Below the pieces are notes generated by a model. The model ran no database searches, was not told the origin of the DNA, and worked only from the letters and a program-made list of their open reading frames with translations. A stretch of 64,000 nucleotides of DNA from G963556115 sp963677015 (GTDB lineage Bacteria; Planctomycetota; SZUA-567). Where the stretch lies: NCBI GenBank assembly GCA_963677015.1, contig OY781533.1:3162001-3226000 (forward strand), given 5' to 3'. The position numbers and the translations under genes are program-made. The first letter of the stretch is position 1. Each line of letters begins with the position of its first letter. This document shows, piece after piece, positions 8,288 through 17,357 of this stretch.

Positions 8288-9316
8288 ATGAGACAGGCAG
8301 AACTGACTGCTATCAAAACTATTGAATTCAAAGAGGTAGACATCCCACAGCCAAAGGATGATGAGGTACTCCTCGAAGTACTCAGTATCGGCGTATGCGG
8401 CAGTGATGTACACGCATATCACGGCGTACACCCATATATTGACTTTCCGATTGTTCAGGGGCATGAAGTAAGTGCCAGAGTCAAGGAACTCGGCTCAAAG
8501 GTTACCGGTTTTGAAGTTGGAGATCTGGTTACTATCGAACCTCAGAGATCATGCGGCAAGTGCCTTGCCTGTGAGAGCGGAAATTACAACATCTGTGACG
8601 AACTCCAGGTTATCGGCTGTCAGGTTACCGGCGCAGCTTCAGACTACTATGTCTGCCCTGCCAACAGACTGGTAAAGCTTGATCCTAACATGGATCCACA
8701 TGAAGCGGCTATGATGGAAGCTCTCTCAGTTGCTGTCCGTGCCAACAAGATCGCAACCGATGTCAAGGGTAAGAATGTTCTTGTCTTCGGTGCCGGTCCT
8801 ATCGGAAATTTCGTGGCTCAGACCGCCAAGGGGTTGGGAGCAGCCAAGGTTATGGTAAGTGAGATCAACCCTGTAAGACTTGCCAAAGCCAAGGAATGCG
8901 GCATTGATTTTGCAGTAAATCCTGCAAAAGAAGATCTTGAAGAAGCGATTGTCAAGAATTTCGGAGCCCGTCAGCGCGCAGACATTATCTTTGAATGCGC
9001 CGGTGCGGATATCACTATCCAGACAGCTATCAAGGTTGCCCGTAAAGGTACCCCAATCGTAGTCGTAGCCGTATTCGGCACCCAGCCAAAGATCGACCTC
9101 GCACTGCTCAATGAGAATGAACTGCAGCTCGTCGGTACCGCCCGCTACGTAATCGATGACTTTGAAACCGCCAAACAGCTCGCAGCAGAGGGCAAAGTCA
9201 AGCTGGCTCCACTTATCACCGAAGTCATTGATTTCGACAACTACAATGACGCCTATAAAAAGATCGATGAAGAGGCTGATACCTGCATGAAACTGGTTAT
9301 CAAGGTTAACGACTAA
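8288..9316 (+). CDS. Zinc-dependent medium-chain polyol/alcohol dehydrogenase
   Basis: 342 residues from the ATG at 8288, which has AAAAGGAG seven bases upstream; an in-frame ATG at 8258 lacks this. Catalytic zinc ligands are Cys37 (GVCGSD) and His59-Glu60 (GHE). The four structural-zinc cysteines are Cys89, 92, 95 and 103. The Rossmann NAD site is VFGAGPIGNFV. The family includes sorbitol, xylitol, galactitol and threonine dehydrogenases. A polyol-to-ketose oxidation would feed the epimerase and kinase at 4760-6623. The shared CG-centred palindrome upstream argues for co-regulation with that unit. Substrate is inferred from context only. Confidence 0.88.
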   Translation: MRQAELTAIKTIEFKEVDIPQPKDDEVLLEVLSIGVCGSDVHAYHGVHPYIDFPIVQGHEVSARVKELGSKVTGFEVGDLVTIEPQRSCGKCLACESGNYNICDELQVIGCQVTGAASDYYVCPANRLVKLDPNMDPHEAAMMEALSVAVRANKIATDVKGKNVLVFGAGPIGNFVAQTAKGLGAAKVMVSEINPVRLAKAKECGIDFAVNPAKEDLEEAIVKNFGARQRADIIFECAGADITIQTAIKVARKGTPIVVVAVFGTQPKIDLALLNENELQLVGTARYVIDDFETAKQLAAEGKVKLAPLITEVIDFDNYNDAYKKIDEEADTCMKLVIKVND

Positions 9317-9341
9317 CTCAGTGAACTTACACTCTACCATA

Positions 9342-9381
9342 ATTATTCCCGGCAACCGGCACAACTGCTGCCGGGAATAAT
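9342..9381 (+). terminator. Hairpin after the zinc dehydrogenase
   Basis: A perfect 13-bp stem: ATTATTCCCGGCA (9342-9354) paired with 9369-9381, with a 14-nt loop, 25 bp after the stop codon. There is no strong T-run after it, so termination may be partial and may let some transcript continue into the AllA-like gene. Confidence 0.6.
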
Positions 9382-9547
9382 AATCTGCATACCGCTAGAC
9401 TACAAGTCTCACCTTAAATTATAGCTAACAATACCTAGAGCGGATTTTCTGCAAGTTATACATAGGACAATGTCTCATGCGTAGCTGTAGTAAAAAAAGT
9501 TAGTAATCTGAATCAACCGTCAAATTTTACGCATTATGGAGAATCAA

Positions 9548-10033
9548 ATGAAAATCAAGAGTACCGAACTTAATAAAGAGGATTTTGCAGCATTCGGACA
9601 GATTATGGCCGGAGCCGATGTCGGAGATTTCACCCCGTTGCAACCCGGGGATGAATTCACCTGGACAACAACCTCTGAAGATGTTGATATTGATAAAAAG
9701 TGCTGCTCAGGCATGCTGACCTGCAAAGGCAGAGAGATGGCTGTAAAAAAGATGGAGTACCATGCAAACACTTCAGAGATCCTCGTTGCCGTCAAGAATG
9801 ATTACATCCTCTGCGCCGCACCGAAGAATACAGACGGTCCGACAATGGACAGTATCAAGGCTTTTCGCGTCAAACAGGGAACAGTACTCGCTATGTCACC
9901 TGCCTGCTGGCACTGGATCCCATTCCCAATCAATGCAGAAACCGCCGAAGTACTGGTTATCTTCCGCGAACACACCGGCGATGACGACCTCATCTTCGCT
10001 GATCTTGCTGAAACCATAGAGATTGAACTCTAA
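9548..10033 (+). CDS. Cupin-fold protein resembling ureidoglycolate lyase (AllA family)
   Basis: 161 residues from the ATG at 9548, which has GGAG six bases upstream; the ATG at 9536 overlaps that Shine-Dalgarno and is rejected. The N-terminal ELNKEDFAAFGQIM segment and the central SPACWHWIPFP motif resemble ureidoglycolate lyase and related one-domain RmlC-type cupins. In purine breakdown AllA releases urea from ureidoglycolate, but no other purine genes are near. In a sugar cluster such a cupin may instead act on, or sense, a sugar acid or lactone. It follows the zinc dehydrogenase and precedes a strong terminator. Family assignment moderate; function unknown. Confidence 0.6.
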   Translation: MKIKSTELNKEDFAAFGQIMAGADVGDFTPLQPGDEFTWTTTSEDVDIDKKCCSGMLTCKGREMAVKKMEYHANTSEILVAVKNDYILCAAPKNTDGPTMDSIKAFRVKQGTVLAMSPACWHWIPFPINAETAEVLVIFREHTGDDDLIFADLAETIEIEL

Positions 10034-10070
10034 GTTTTACCTGCAGCAGCCGCAACAGCAATATATTAGT

Positions 10071-10108
10071 AAAAAACGTCTCCCAGCCAACTGCCGGAGA
10101 CGTTTTTT
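10071..10108. terminator. Strong bidirectional intrinsic terminator
   Basis: AAAAAACGTCTCC (10071-10083) pairs perfectly with GGAGACGTTTTTT (10096-10108), with a 12-nt loop. T-tracts occur in both directions. It separates the rightward AllA-like gene from the leftward operon ending at 10194 and serves both. Confidence 0.9.
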
Positions 10109-10193
10109 ACATTATACACCAACTAAAACCTTACTAATTACAAAATATAGGCCCGTATCCGCTGTCACCATAAGCTGTCACAGCAAACATACA

Positions 10194-11225
10194 TTAAGCC
10201 TCCGCAATTTTTACTATAACCTTTACCGCCTCACCGGAGCGCACCATATCAAGCCCCTTCATAGTATCCTGCAGCGGTATCTCATGGGTAACAAGTTTGG
10301 AAATAGGAATTACATTATTCTCAATTATTGATATTGCGAGCGGGAAAGTACCTCTGGCAATAAATTTACCGTGAATAGTAACCTCATTAATTACTGCCGG
10401 CATCTGATTCATCACCTCCCGGGCATTGGCATTGAGTCCGAAGAGGATAATATCACCACCTTTTCTAACCAGAGTGGAAGCCTGAGGTAAGAGTATCCCT
10501 ACCGCGTCAACAACAATATCAGCACCGATTACGGTCTTCTCAGCAATAAATTTGTTTATGTCCTCCTGCGACGGATCAATAACACCATCCGCTCCAAGTC
10601 CCAGAGCGAACTCCCGACGGTTAGCCGAAATATCACTGATAAAGACTTTAGCGCCAGCCGCCTTATATAACAGCATAAAGATCATACCGATCGCTCCGCC
10701 ACCAAGAATAAGCACATTCTCACCCGGATGCGCCCGCACGGAAGTTGTCGCATTGAGTACACACGCCAGTGGTTCTACGAGACAGGCAGTATTCACCGGC
10801 ACACTCTCACTGATAGTATATACCAGTTTCTCAGGAACACAGAGATAGTCAGCCATCGCTCCGTCTCTACTGTCTCCGACATGCTTGAAATTATCACAGA
10901 GATTTATCCGCCCCAGACGGCAGTAATGACACTTCCCGCACCACTGATTAGGATGTACCACCACCCGGTCACCAACCTTGGCATTGCTTACTTCCTTACC
11001 AACAGCCGCGACAATACCGACACACTCATGCCCGATGATAACCCCTTCCTTGAAAAACACCTGTGGCGGATTGGCCAGTCCCCGGACATCGGTACCACAG
11101 ATACTCACCGCCAGTACCCGTACCAGCACCTGGTCCTCCTGCTCTATAACCGGTACCGGCATCTCCTTGATATTCAGTACTCCGGCACCTTCAAAGACCG
11201 CTGCTGTCATTGTATCACTGCTCAT
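10194..11225 (-). CDS. Zinc-dependent medium-chain dehydrogenase (threonine/polyol dehydrogenase-like), last gene of the glycyl-radical operon
   Basis: 343 residues with a clear RBS (AAGGAGATAAAATG). Catalytic zinc ligands are Cys43 (SICGTD) and His66-Glu67 (GHE). Structural zinc cysteines are Cys96, 99, 102 and 110. The nucleotide site is LILGGGAIGMIF. It is only moderately similar to the dehydrogenase at 8288. As the final gene of a leftward operon with two glycyl radical enzymes it probably handles a product of the pathway, for example reduction of hydroxyacetone to 1,2-propanediol with NADH. It could also oxidise the incoming polyol. Which of these cannot be decided from sequence. Confidence 0.87.
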   Translation of the reverse strand: MSSDTMTAAVFEGAGVLNIKEMPVPVIEQEDQVLVRVLAVSICGTDVRGLANPPQVFFKEGVIIGHECVGIVAAVGKEVSNAKVGDRVVVHPNQWCGKCHYCRLGRINLCDNFKHVGDSRDGAMADYLCVPEKLVYTISESVPVNTACLVEPLACVLNATTSVRAHPGENVLILGGGAIGMIFMLLYKAAGAKVFISDISANRREFALGLGADGVIDPSQEDINKFIAEKTVIGADIVVDAVGILLPQASTLVRKGGDIILFGLNANAREVMNQMPAVINEVTIHGKFIARGTFPLAISIIENNVIPISKLVTHEIPLQDTMKGLDMVRSGEAVKVIVKIAEA

Positions 11226-11267
11226 TTTATCTCCTTATAATCATCACCCGATCAACACACACGATAT

Positions 11268-13049
11268 TCATATCCGCTCACTCATCGCAAAGTATAACGC
11301 TCCGACCGCCTGAGCAAACTGCGCCACAGTGTATTCAGTACTGGAACTCAGCTGACGCATAAATTCAGAATTAGCCATATTCTCATCAGCAGCTATAAAT
11401 TCAAGCTCAGGGATAATTCTTCTCGCTCCCTCCTGCATCAGCTCAAAACAGCGACGTTTCTTTACCAGTCGTCCGAACAGATAACGCTCTTTAGCTACCG
11501 GGCAAAGTATATTCTCCGTCTCCTGCCAGGTCACCGCCAGATGCTCACCGATCTCTCTGAAAATTCTCTCACATACCGGGCAGTTCTCACGTTCCGGCAG
11601 CGCCATCAGATGCTCAAGAAACGGTTTACGCAGATCAGCCGGTTCAGTCGGAACATACAAGCCCTCCCCCTGCTTCACCACAAATCCTTTTGCAACCAGT
11701 TCATCATACAGATCTGTACGATATAACTGGAAATATTTGACAGCCAACCTGAAAACACCGCTCTGACTCGCATATTTCTGGACCGTTCCGGCAATTCCGG
11801 TACTGAAATTTCTAATGCTGCGCAGATCATTTACATCATAATCCAGCTGATCATAGCTTCCAAGATCCACCACATAGTTATACGCTTCCAGCGGGATTTC
11901 CGGTATCAGTCCACCTTCATCAACCCAGCCGGTTCCCAGCTCGGTGCCGAGAGTATGAGCAAATATACCGTCCTTCACCGTCTCTTCACCTTTACCGACT
12001 GCTATCTCCACCGCAGCAGTATAGGATGCCATCGGACCGTCATTGGTCATTTTAACGACACCTTTTTCGGTACAATGCTGCTGCAGAAGTTCATTGAGCT
12101 TACTCAGCTTTTTAAATTCCGCCTCATAATCAACCGCCGGATTATTTCTGACGCCCTTCTCCTTGAGCACTTCACCGCCAACGATCTTATTTCTGATAAC
12201 TATATCCGGAAAACACATCCCGATCCCGTCAAAGAGCTTAATCTCCGAACCATACAGACGTTCACCCGCCACAACACACTCTTCAATTTCAGTCAAACCC
12301 GCCTGCGGCAGAAAAGCACTCTCCAGCACCTCATTAAAACCTTCACGCTCACCTAGTAGCTCAACCGTAATACGCAACCGCATAAGCTTTACCAGTGTAA
12401 TAATAGGATCAATAAGCATCTGCATCAATGTAAAGCTTGCCGGATGCCAGTCAAACTCTTTGAAACAGAGAATCTTATGATCCAGTGATAATGCCAGCTT
12501 GATATCGGTACCACCAACATCTATACCGCACATGATCCCGCCCACCTGCGACACAGTCTTAAGATAACTCAGTTGCGGTTCTGTCTTCTGAGCTTCAGCT
12601 GCCAGCGCCGGCTTCTGTGCAAGATCATAATACGCAAAGGAGAATTTCAGTCCGCAGAGATTCTCCAGCATTCTATCGGTAACATTGATAGCTCTGGCAT
12701 ACCCTTTTCGCTCTTTACGACTTTCCGCTATCCCGAACAGACTATCCAGCCCCGATATCAGCGATGATAAAGACGTATTACTCTTATCAAAATAAAAACT
12801 CATTCTCCTGCCGCCAAGGGTAGAGAGTATATTATAGATTTTAGCAAAGAAATAATTCTTTACAAACTCATTTTCCGCCTGTCTTGCGGGAATATTCAGA
12901 ATAAATTCACGCTGTGCCCCTTCATCAATAAGATCAAGGACACAAAAGACCGTATCCTTCTCGGCCAGAGCTGAAAACTCCCGGTCCACCTCCGTCAGAT
13001 ATACCGGTTCACCCTTTCCGGCCTGTTCTAAAAATTTATCTATCAGCAT
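11268..13049 (-). CDS. Large ROK-like (ASKHA-fold) sugar kinase with N-terminal extension
   Basis: 593 residues, roughly twice a normal ROK kinase. The first ~170 residues are not recognised. An ASKHA phosphate-1 loop follows (CGIDVGGTDIKLALS, residues 174-188), then GIGMCFPDIVI, NDGPMAS and a glycine-rich HTLGTELGTGWVDEGG segment like the ROK phosphate-2/adenosine region. No CxCGxxGC zinc motif is visible. It overlaps the activating enzyme by 7 bp (ATGCTGA), so translation is coupled. The tight linkage to the PflD-like glycyl radical enzyme and its activase suggests it phosphorylates that enzyme's substrate. A regulatory or non-catalytic role is possible. Confidence 0.75.
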   Translation of the reverse strand: MLIDKFLEQAGKGEPVYLTEVDREFSALAEKDTVFCVLDLIDEGAQREFILNIPARQAENEFVKNYFFAKIYNILSTLGGRRMSFYFDKSNTSLSSLISGLDSLFGIAESRKERKGYARAINVTDRMLENLCGLKFSFAYYDLAQKPALAAEAQKTEPQLSYLKTVSQVGGIMCGIDVGGTDIKLALSLDHKILCFKEFDWHPASFTLMQMLIDPIITLVKLMRLRITVELLGEREGFNEVLESAFLPQAGLTEIEECVVAGERLYGSEIKLFDGIGMCFPDIVIRNKIVGGEVLKEKGVRNNPAVDYEAEFKKLSKLNELLQQHCTEKGVVKMTNDGPMASYTAAVEIAVGKGEETVKDGIFAHTLGTELGTGWVDEGGLIPEIPLEAYNYVVDLGSYDQLDYDVNDLRSIRNFSTGIAGTVQKYASQSGVFRLAVKYFQLYRTDLYDELVAKGFVVKQGEGLYVPTEPADLRKPFLEHLMALPERENCPVCERIFREIGEHLAVTWQETENILCPVAKERYLFGRLVKKRRCFELMQEGARRIIPELEFIAADENMANSEFMRQLSSSTEYTVAQFAQAVGALYFAMSERI

Positions 13050-13957
13050 TTACTTTTCTCCATTATTCTTTTTACCAGCTCGCTCTTACGCTGCATCTCC
13101 TCCTCATTGAACTTTTCAGTCGTACTCGGAAGAATATAGCGCTCCTGCAGTGAATGGTACTTACTCTCAGCAAGTGGATTATAATTTAATAACTCCAGCT
13201 GCGCTTTGGGGTTAACCCCGGCCACATACTCTGCGGTAGCGCAGATATCTTCATCATCAGCCGTATACCCCGGAATCAGCGGGATACGCACACAAATAGA
13301 GGCTCCTCTGGCTGACAATTCCTCAAAATTATGCAGAATAAGCTTATTCCCCACTCCGGTTGCAGCTCTATGCTTCTGCTCGTCGAGTATCTTGATATCA
13401 ACGTAAAAACAGTCAACCAGTCCGACAAACTTCAGTACAGTATCGGTAGGAGCATACAGACAGGTCTCAATAGTGGTATGAATACCTTCTTCCTTGCATA
13501 AACCGAGCAATTTAAGAGAAAACTCACTCTGAACCAGTGGATCACCCCCGGAAAGCGTGATGCCGCCTCCAGACCCCTGAAAAAACACTTTATCCTTTAT
13601 TAATTCGGCAAAAGCCTCTCGATAGTGCATCCGGTATCCGTCAAACTTCAGTGCCAGAGCCGGGCAGACATCAATACACTTACCGCATTTCACACAACTT
13701 GCACGGTCAATCACTATCCCGTTTTCCTGCAGCGCTAACGCATCCTGCGGACATGAAGCAACACAGGCACCACAACCGATACAGAGTGTTTCAAACCAGA
13801 GCAGCTCTATATCCAGCTTCCGACCTTCAGGATTATGACACCAGGGGCAGCGTAAAGGACAGCCTTTGGTAAAGAGTGTACTCCGTATTCCCGCCCCGTC
13901 ATGAAGCGCAAAACGTTTGATATCGAATACTATCCCGTAGTCGGTGTCTTTATTCAT
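13043..13957 (-). CDS. Glycyl radical enzyme activating enzyme (radical SAM)
   Basis: 304 residues from the ATG at 13957, which has GAGGA six bases upstream; a TTG at 13972 in the same frame is less likely. The radical SAM CxxxCxxC is Cys33, Cys37 and Cys40. It is followed by two ferredoxin-type 4Fe-4S motifs: Cys59/62/65/69 and Cys88/91/94/98. This is the layout of activases of non-PFL glycyl radical enzymes. The enzyme cleaves S-adenosylmethionine and abstracts a hydrogen from the glycine of its partner. It overlaps the PflD-like gene by 8 bp (ATGAATAA). It is the only activase in the window, so it may serve both glycyl radical enzymes of the operon. Confidence 0.95.
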   Translation of the reverse strand: MNKDTDYGIVFDIKRFALHDGAGIRSTLFTKGCPLRCPWCHNPEGRKLDIELLWFETLCIGCGACVASCPQDALALQENGIVIDRASCVKCGKCIDVCPALALKFDGYRMHYREAFAELIKDKVFFQGSGGGITLSGGDPLVQSEFSLKLLGLCKEEGIHTTIETCLYAPTDTVLKFVGLVDCFYVDIKILDEQKHRAATGVGNKLILHNFEELSARGASICVRIPLIPGYTADDEDICATAEYVAGVNPKAQLELLNYNPLAESKYHSLQERYILPSTTEKFNEEEMQRKSELVKRIMEKSKC

Positions 13958-16319
13958 AACTCGTCCTCGCAATTATTTCTGTCTGCAGATCCGGAGCCAG
14001 CTCGGTAAAATACGCAGTATACCCTGCCACCCGGATCGTCATACTCCGGTACTGTTCCGGATTCTGCTGCGCCGCCAGCAGTTCTTCACGGGTAACCACA
14101 TTGAACTGAACATGAATAATCCCCAACTTCACAAACTGACGCAGCAAAGCCACAAACTTGCTCTTATTTTTCTCATTTCTAAATACATCCGGAGAGAACT
14201 TCATATTGAGGAGTGTACCATTACTTCCAAGGCTGGAATCTATCCTAGATACAGAGTTTAGTAACGCTGTCGGACCGCTGATATCACGCCCGTAGACTGC
14301 AGACATACCACCATCAGCAAGTGCCGTACCACTCTTTCTGCCGTCAGGGGTAGCACCGACATTCGCCCCCATTGGTACATGTGCTGATACGGTATAAAGT
14401 CCGGCATGATAAATTCCACCGCGGATATTGGTAAAATCCTTGAGTCTGTCAGCAAATATCTTTATCCATTTATTGCCAATTTCGTCTACCCAGACGACAT
14501 CATTACCATACTTGGGCGCATGATTGAGCAGTGTCAGCCGCAGCGCCTCATCACCGGCAAAATCATTACGCAGCGCCGCCATCAGATCTGCCGCTGTAAT
14601 ACGCTTCTCATCATATACCAGCTTCTTGACCGCCGCCATACTGTCAGCAACATTCGCCGGCTGTATAGCCTGAATCCCGGAAAGATTATAATGCGCCCCG
14701 CCCTGGGTTACATCGATACCCTTTGCAATACAGTCATCAATTACTGAAGACAGAAAAGCAGAAGGCAGTATCTCTCCATGCAGTCTTTCCACAACCTCAC
14801 AGCACTGAATCATCCGTTCATAGAAAAATTCAATCTGATTACGATAAGCCTCTTCCAGCTCTTCAAAGCTCCGATAATCCTCGAGTGTTCCCAATGCCAC
14901 TCCTATCCTTTTACCGCTTATTAGACAGACCCCGTCATTGAGCGTCAGCTCCAGTGCCTTTACCAGATTGAACATCGCCGCATCACTCCAGCCCAGAGCA
15001 TTACCATGTGTCGTCAGCTCCACACAACCGACTATCGCATAGTTTACCGCATCCTCGCGGCTGTACCCTTTGGCTTCAAGAGCCGGTATTACCGCCTCGT
15101 CATTGAATATCTGCGGCATACCGCTTCCCTTGCCTATAACTGTCGCACACTTCTCAATAAACTCCTGTGGTGATCCTGAATACAGACGTGCCGAGAGATT
15201 AGGCTGTGACAGTCCCAGATGTTCCTGCGCCCGCAAAAAGAGGTATGAAAGCTCATTGGCAGCATTCTCCCCCGGCTCCAGCTGTCCGCCAATGGCAACA
15301 TTGAAACCTATAGGAAATCCTGCAAAATATTTGGCACTGCTGGAACTGCGCAGATATACCAGCTGATTAAACTTGAGCCAGAGACATTCTATCAGCTCCA
15401 GTGCCTGAGCAAGATCAATACTCCCAGCACCGACTTCACGCTGAAAATATGGATACAGATACTGATCCATACGTCCCGGAGAGAATGATGAGGCATTGGA
15501 TTCCATCTGCAAAATCACATAGAGAAACCATACCGACTGCAGCGCCTCACGCAGGCTGGCAGCAGGCTGAACCTTAAGACGCGAACAGACTGCGGCTATA
15601 TCCAGATACTCCTGCCGCTGCTGTGCGGAACTCTCCTTTGCAGCGAGACTGGTGGCTAGCTCTTCATAACGACCGATAAAGATCAGAGCGCCTTCAAGTA
15701 CTATCTTCATACTCTGATAAAATTCACGGCTCTCGTCAGAACAGTTATCGAGCTTACCCGTTACCTCCGCAAGCAATCCTGCAGGCCCGCAACTCAGCCA
15801 TTTAGCGGTATTGGGACAAATATGCCCCTGAGCGTGATCGGTCTGATTAATCTTGACCACCTTACCGATAGCACGTTTGACCGGTCCTATCTCCTCTTCA
15901 ACCCTGTCTTCAAGAGTTCGCCCTTGCCAATACGGAAGGATCTCACTACGGAACACCGCTATATCCTCAGGTCTCACCCGGAATTTATCCTGCGGCCGTT
16001 CATACAGCCCTTCAATCTCCTTGTCCACCCAGGACAATCCTGATTCGGGGAAAATCACGCCGCCACGCACTCCGGCAGTTCTGTTTCCCACTATAAGTTC
16101 CCCGGGATCAATTCTGATTTCAATTCTCCGCAGTGATTCATAAAGACTCTGTGCCCGTTTCAGCTTTACCGGAAGGTCTTCATTATTCTTATATACATCA
16201 GTAATAATCAAAGCCTGTTCTATTGACGCATAACGCTCTTCAGTCAGTGTTACATTCTTCAACCCGGCAACCCGGTCTGAAATTTCAAGCTCATCGATTT
16301 CTGCTATATATTCTTGCAT
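13950..16319 (-). CDS. pflD: Glycyl radical enzyme, PflD-like (probable anhydrohexitol-phosphate ring-opening lyase)
   Basis: 789 residues. The active-site thiyl Cys432 and Glu434 lie in VGCVELTTHG, the GCxE form of dehydratase-type glycyl radical enzymes; pyruvate formate-lyase has adjacent Cys-Cys instead. The glycyl radical loop is RVAGYTAYF with Gly766. Segments such as QMESNASSFSPGRMDQYLYP, SSSAKYFAGFP and SNGTLLNMKFSP resemble E. coli PflD as I remember it. From memory, PflD was reported to open the ring of 1,5-anhydromannitol-6-phosphate to give 1-deoxyfructose-6-phosphate. The RBS AAGGAG precedes the ATG. It follows the permeases and is coupled to the activase. The enzyme class is certain; the substrate is inferred. 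Confidence 0.9.
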   Translation of the reverse strand: MQEYIAEIDELEISDRVAGLKNVTLTEERYASIEQALIITDVYKNNEDLPVKLKRAQSLYESLRRIEIRIDPGELIVGNRTAGVRGGVIFPESGLSWVDKEIEGLYERPQDKFRVRPEDIAVFRSEILPYWQGRTLEDRVEEEIGPVKRAIGKVVKINQTDHAQGHICPNTAKWLSCGPAGLLAEVTGKLDNCSDESREFYQSMKIVLEGALIFIGRYEELATSLAAKESSAQQRQEYLDIAAVCSRLKVQPAASLREALQSVWFLYVILQMESNASSFSPGRMDQYLYPYFQREVGAGSIDLAQALELIECLWLKFNQLVYLRSSSSAKYFAGFPIGFNVAIGGQLEPGENAANELSYLFLRAQEHLGLSQPNLSARLYSGSPQEFIEKCATVIGKGSGMPQIFNDEAVIPALEAKGYSREDAVNYAIVGCVELTTHGNALGWSDAAMFNLVKALELTLNDGVCLISGKRIGVALGTLEDYRSFEELEEAYRNQIEFFYERMIQCCEVVERLHGEILPSAFLSSVIDDCIAKGIDVTQGGAHYNLSGIQAIQPANVADSMAAVKKLVYDEKRITAADLMAALRNDFAGDEALRLTLLNHAPKYGNDVVWVDEIGNKWIKIFADRLKDFTNIRGGIYHAGLYTVSAHVPMGANVGATPDGRKSGTALADGGMSAVYGRDISGPTALLNSVSRIDSSLGSNGTLLNMKFSPDVFRNEKNKSKFVALLRQFVKLGIIHVQFNVVTREELLAAQQNPEQYRSMTIRVAGYTAYFTELAPDLQTEIIARTSYE

Positions 16320-16378
16320 AACCCGCTCCTTAATTTTATCCTTACCGCTATGTTCTATATATGAGAGAACACTCTATA

Positions 16379-17344
16379 TCAGACATCCTCACGTTTACGC
16401 TTACGTGAATAACAGTCAAAACAGATAATAGCCAGAATAACCAGTCCTTTAAGCGCCTGCTGTACATACCCGCCAAGACGGAGCATATTCATGCAGTTAT
16501 CAAGGACGGTAAATACCAGCACCCCGATCGCTGACTGCGGAATGCCACCGATACCACCGGCAAATGAGGTTCCTCCGACAACCACCGCACAGTTCACTAT
16601 CAGCGCTGTAGTGTCACCGAATACTGATGAACCGGAATTCAATTTTGATGAAAGCAGGATACCGCCAAGAGCCGCAGTCGCGCCACTGATAACAAAAGCC
16701 ATCCATTTTATCCACACTACCCTGATACCGGAGTATGCCGCCACATCATAATCACCACCGATAGCGTAGCAGTTTCTGCCAAACTGAGTATAGCGCATCA
16801 GAATATGCATCAGCACAAAGACAATCAGCATTATGATAATAAGATTAGGTATATGCCAGAGCCACTTGCCGTTAGCTATCATCATAAACTTCATATTGGA
16901 ACTGGAAATCGGCACCGCATTCGTCATTTCCTGACATATTCCCTTGAGCAGCAGCCACATTCCCAGAGTAATAATAAATGGCTCTGTTTTCTGATGCACT
17001 ACAAAAAAGCCATTGATAAAACCTATAAAGGCTCCTATTAGAATTGAAATGAATATTGCCACCCACATTGGCATATAATCCATCATCATAATTGTTGATA
17101 TACCGGACAGGCACATAATACCACCGATTGAAAGATCACACCCGCCACAGATAATAGTAATCGTCACCCCAAACCCGAGTATCGCCAATATTGAGGATGA
17201 ACGCAGAAGTTCGACGAGATTATACTTCGAGTAAAAATTTGTTCCGCTAAAGAGCATTACTATAAACATTATGATAATTGCTAAAAATGCCTTCTGCTGC
17301 ATCGCAATCCGGTATAGTCTCTTGCCCATATACTTTGTATTCAT
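16379..17344 (-). CDS. Sugar ABC transporter permease (RbsC family), second of two
   Basis: 321 residues from the ATG at 17344; the frame extends to 17392 but that overlaps the upstream permease gene, and AGGAG lies before 17344. About eight to ten hydrophobic segments are seen. The glycine-rich segment GFGVTITIICGGCDLSIGGI is characteristic of BPD_transp_2 permeases of ribose/xylose/galactoside importers. It is 13 bp after the first permease gene. The two differ in sequence, so the channel is probably a heterodimer. It would pass the sugar delivered by the binding protein at 19940-20893 into the cytoplasm. Confidence 0.92.
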   Translation of the reverse strand: MNTKYMGKRLYRIAMQQKAFLAIIIMFIVMLFSGTNFYSKYNLVELLRSSSILAILGFGVTITIICGGCDLSIGGIMCLSGISTIMMMDYMPMWVAIFISILIGAFIGFINGFFVVHQKTEPFIITLGMWLLLKGICQEMTNAVPISSSNMKFMMIANGKWLWHIPNLIIIMLIVFVLMHILMRYTQFGRNCYAIGGDYDVAAYSGIRVVWIKWMAFVISGATAALGGILLSSKLNSGSSVFGDTTALIVNCAVVVGGTSFAGGIGGIPQSAIGVLVFTVLDNCMNMLRLGGYVQQALKGLVILAIICFDCYSRKRKREDV

Positions 17345-17357
17345 CTGTACATTTCTC

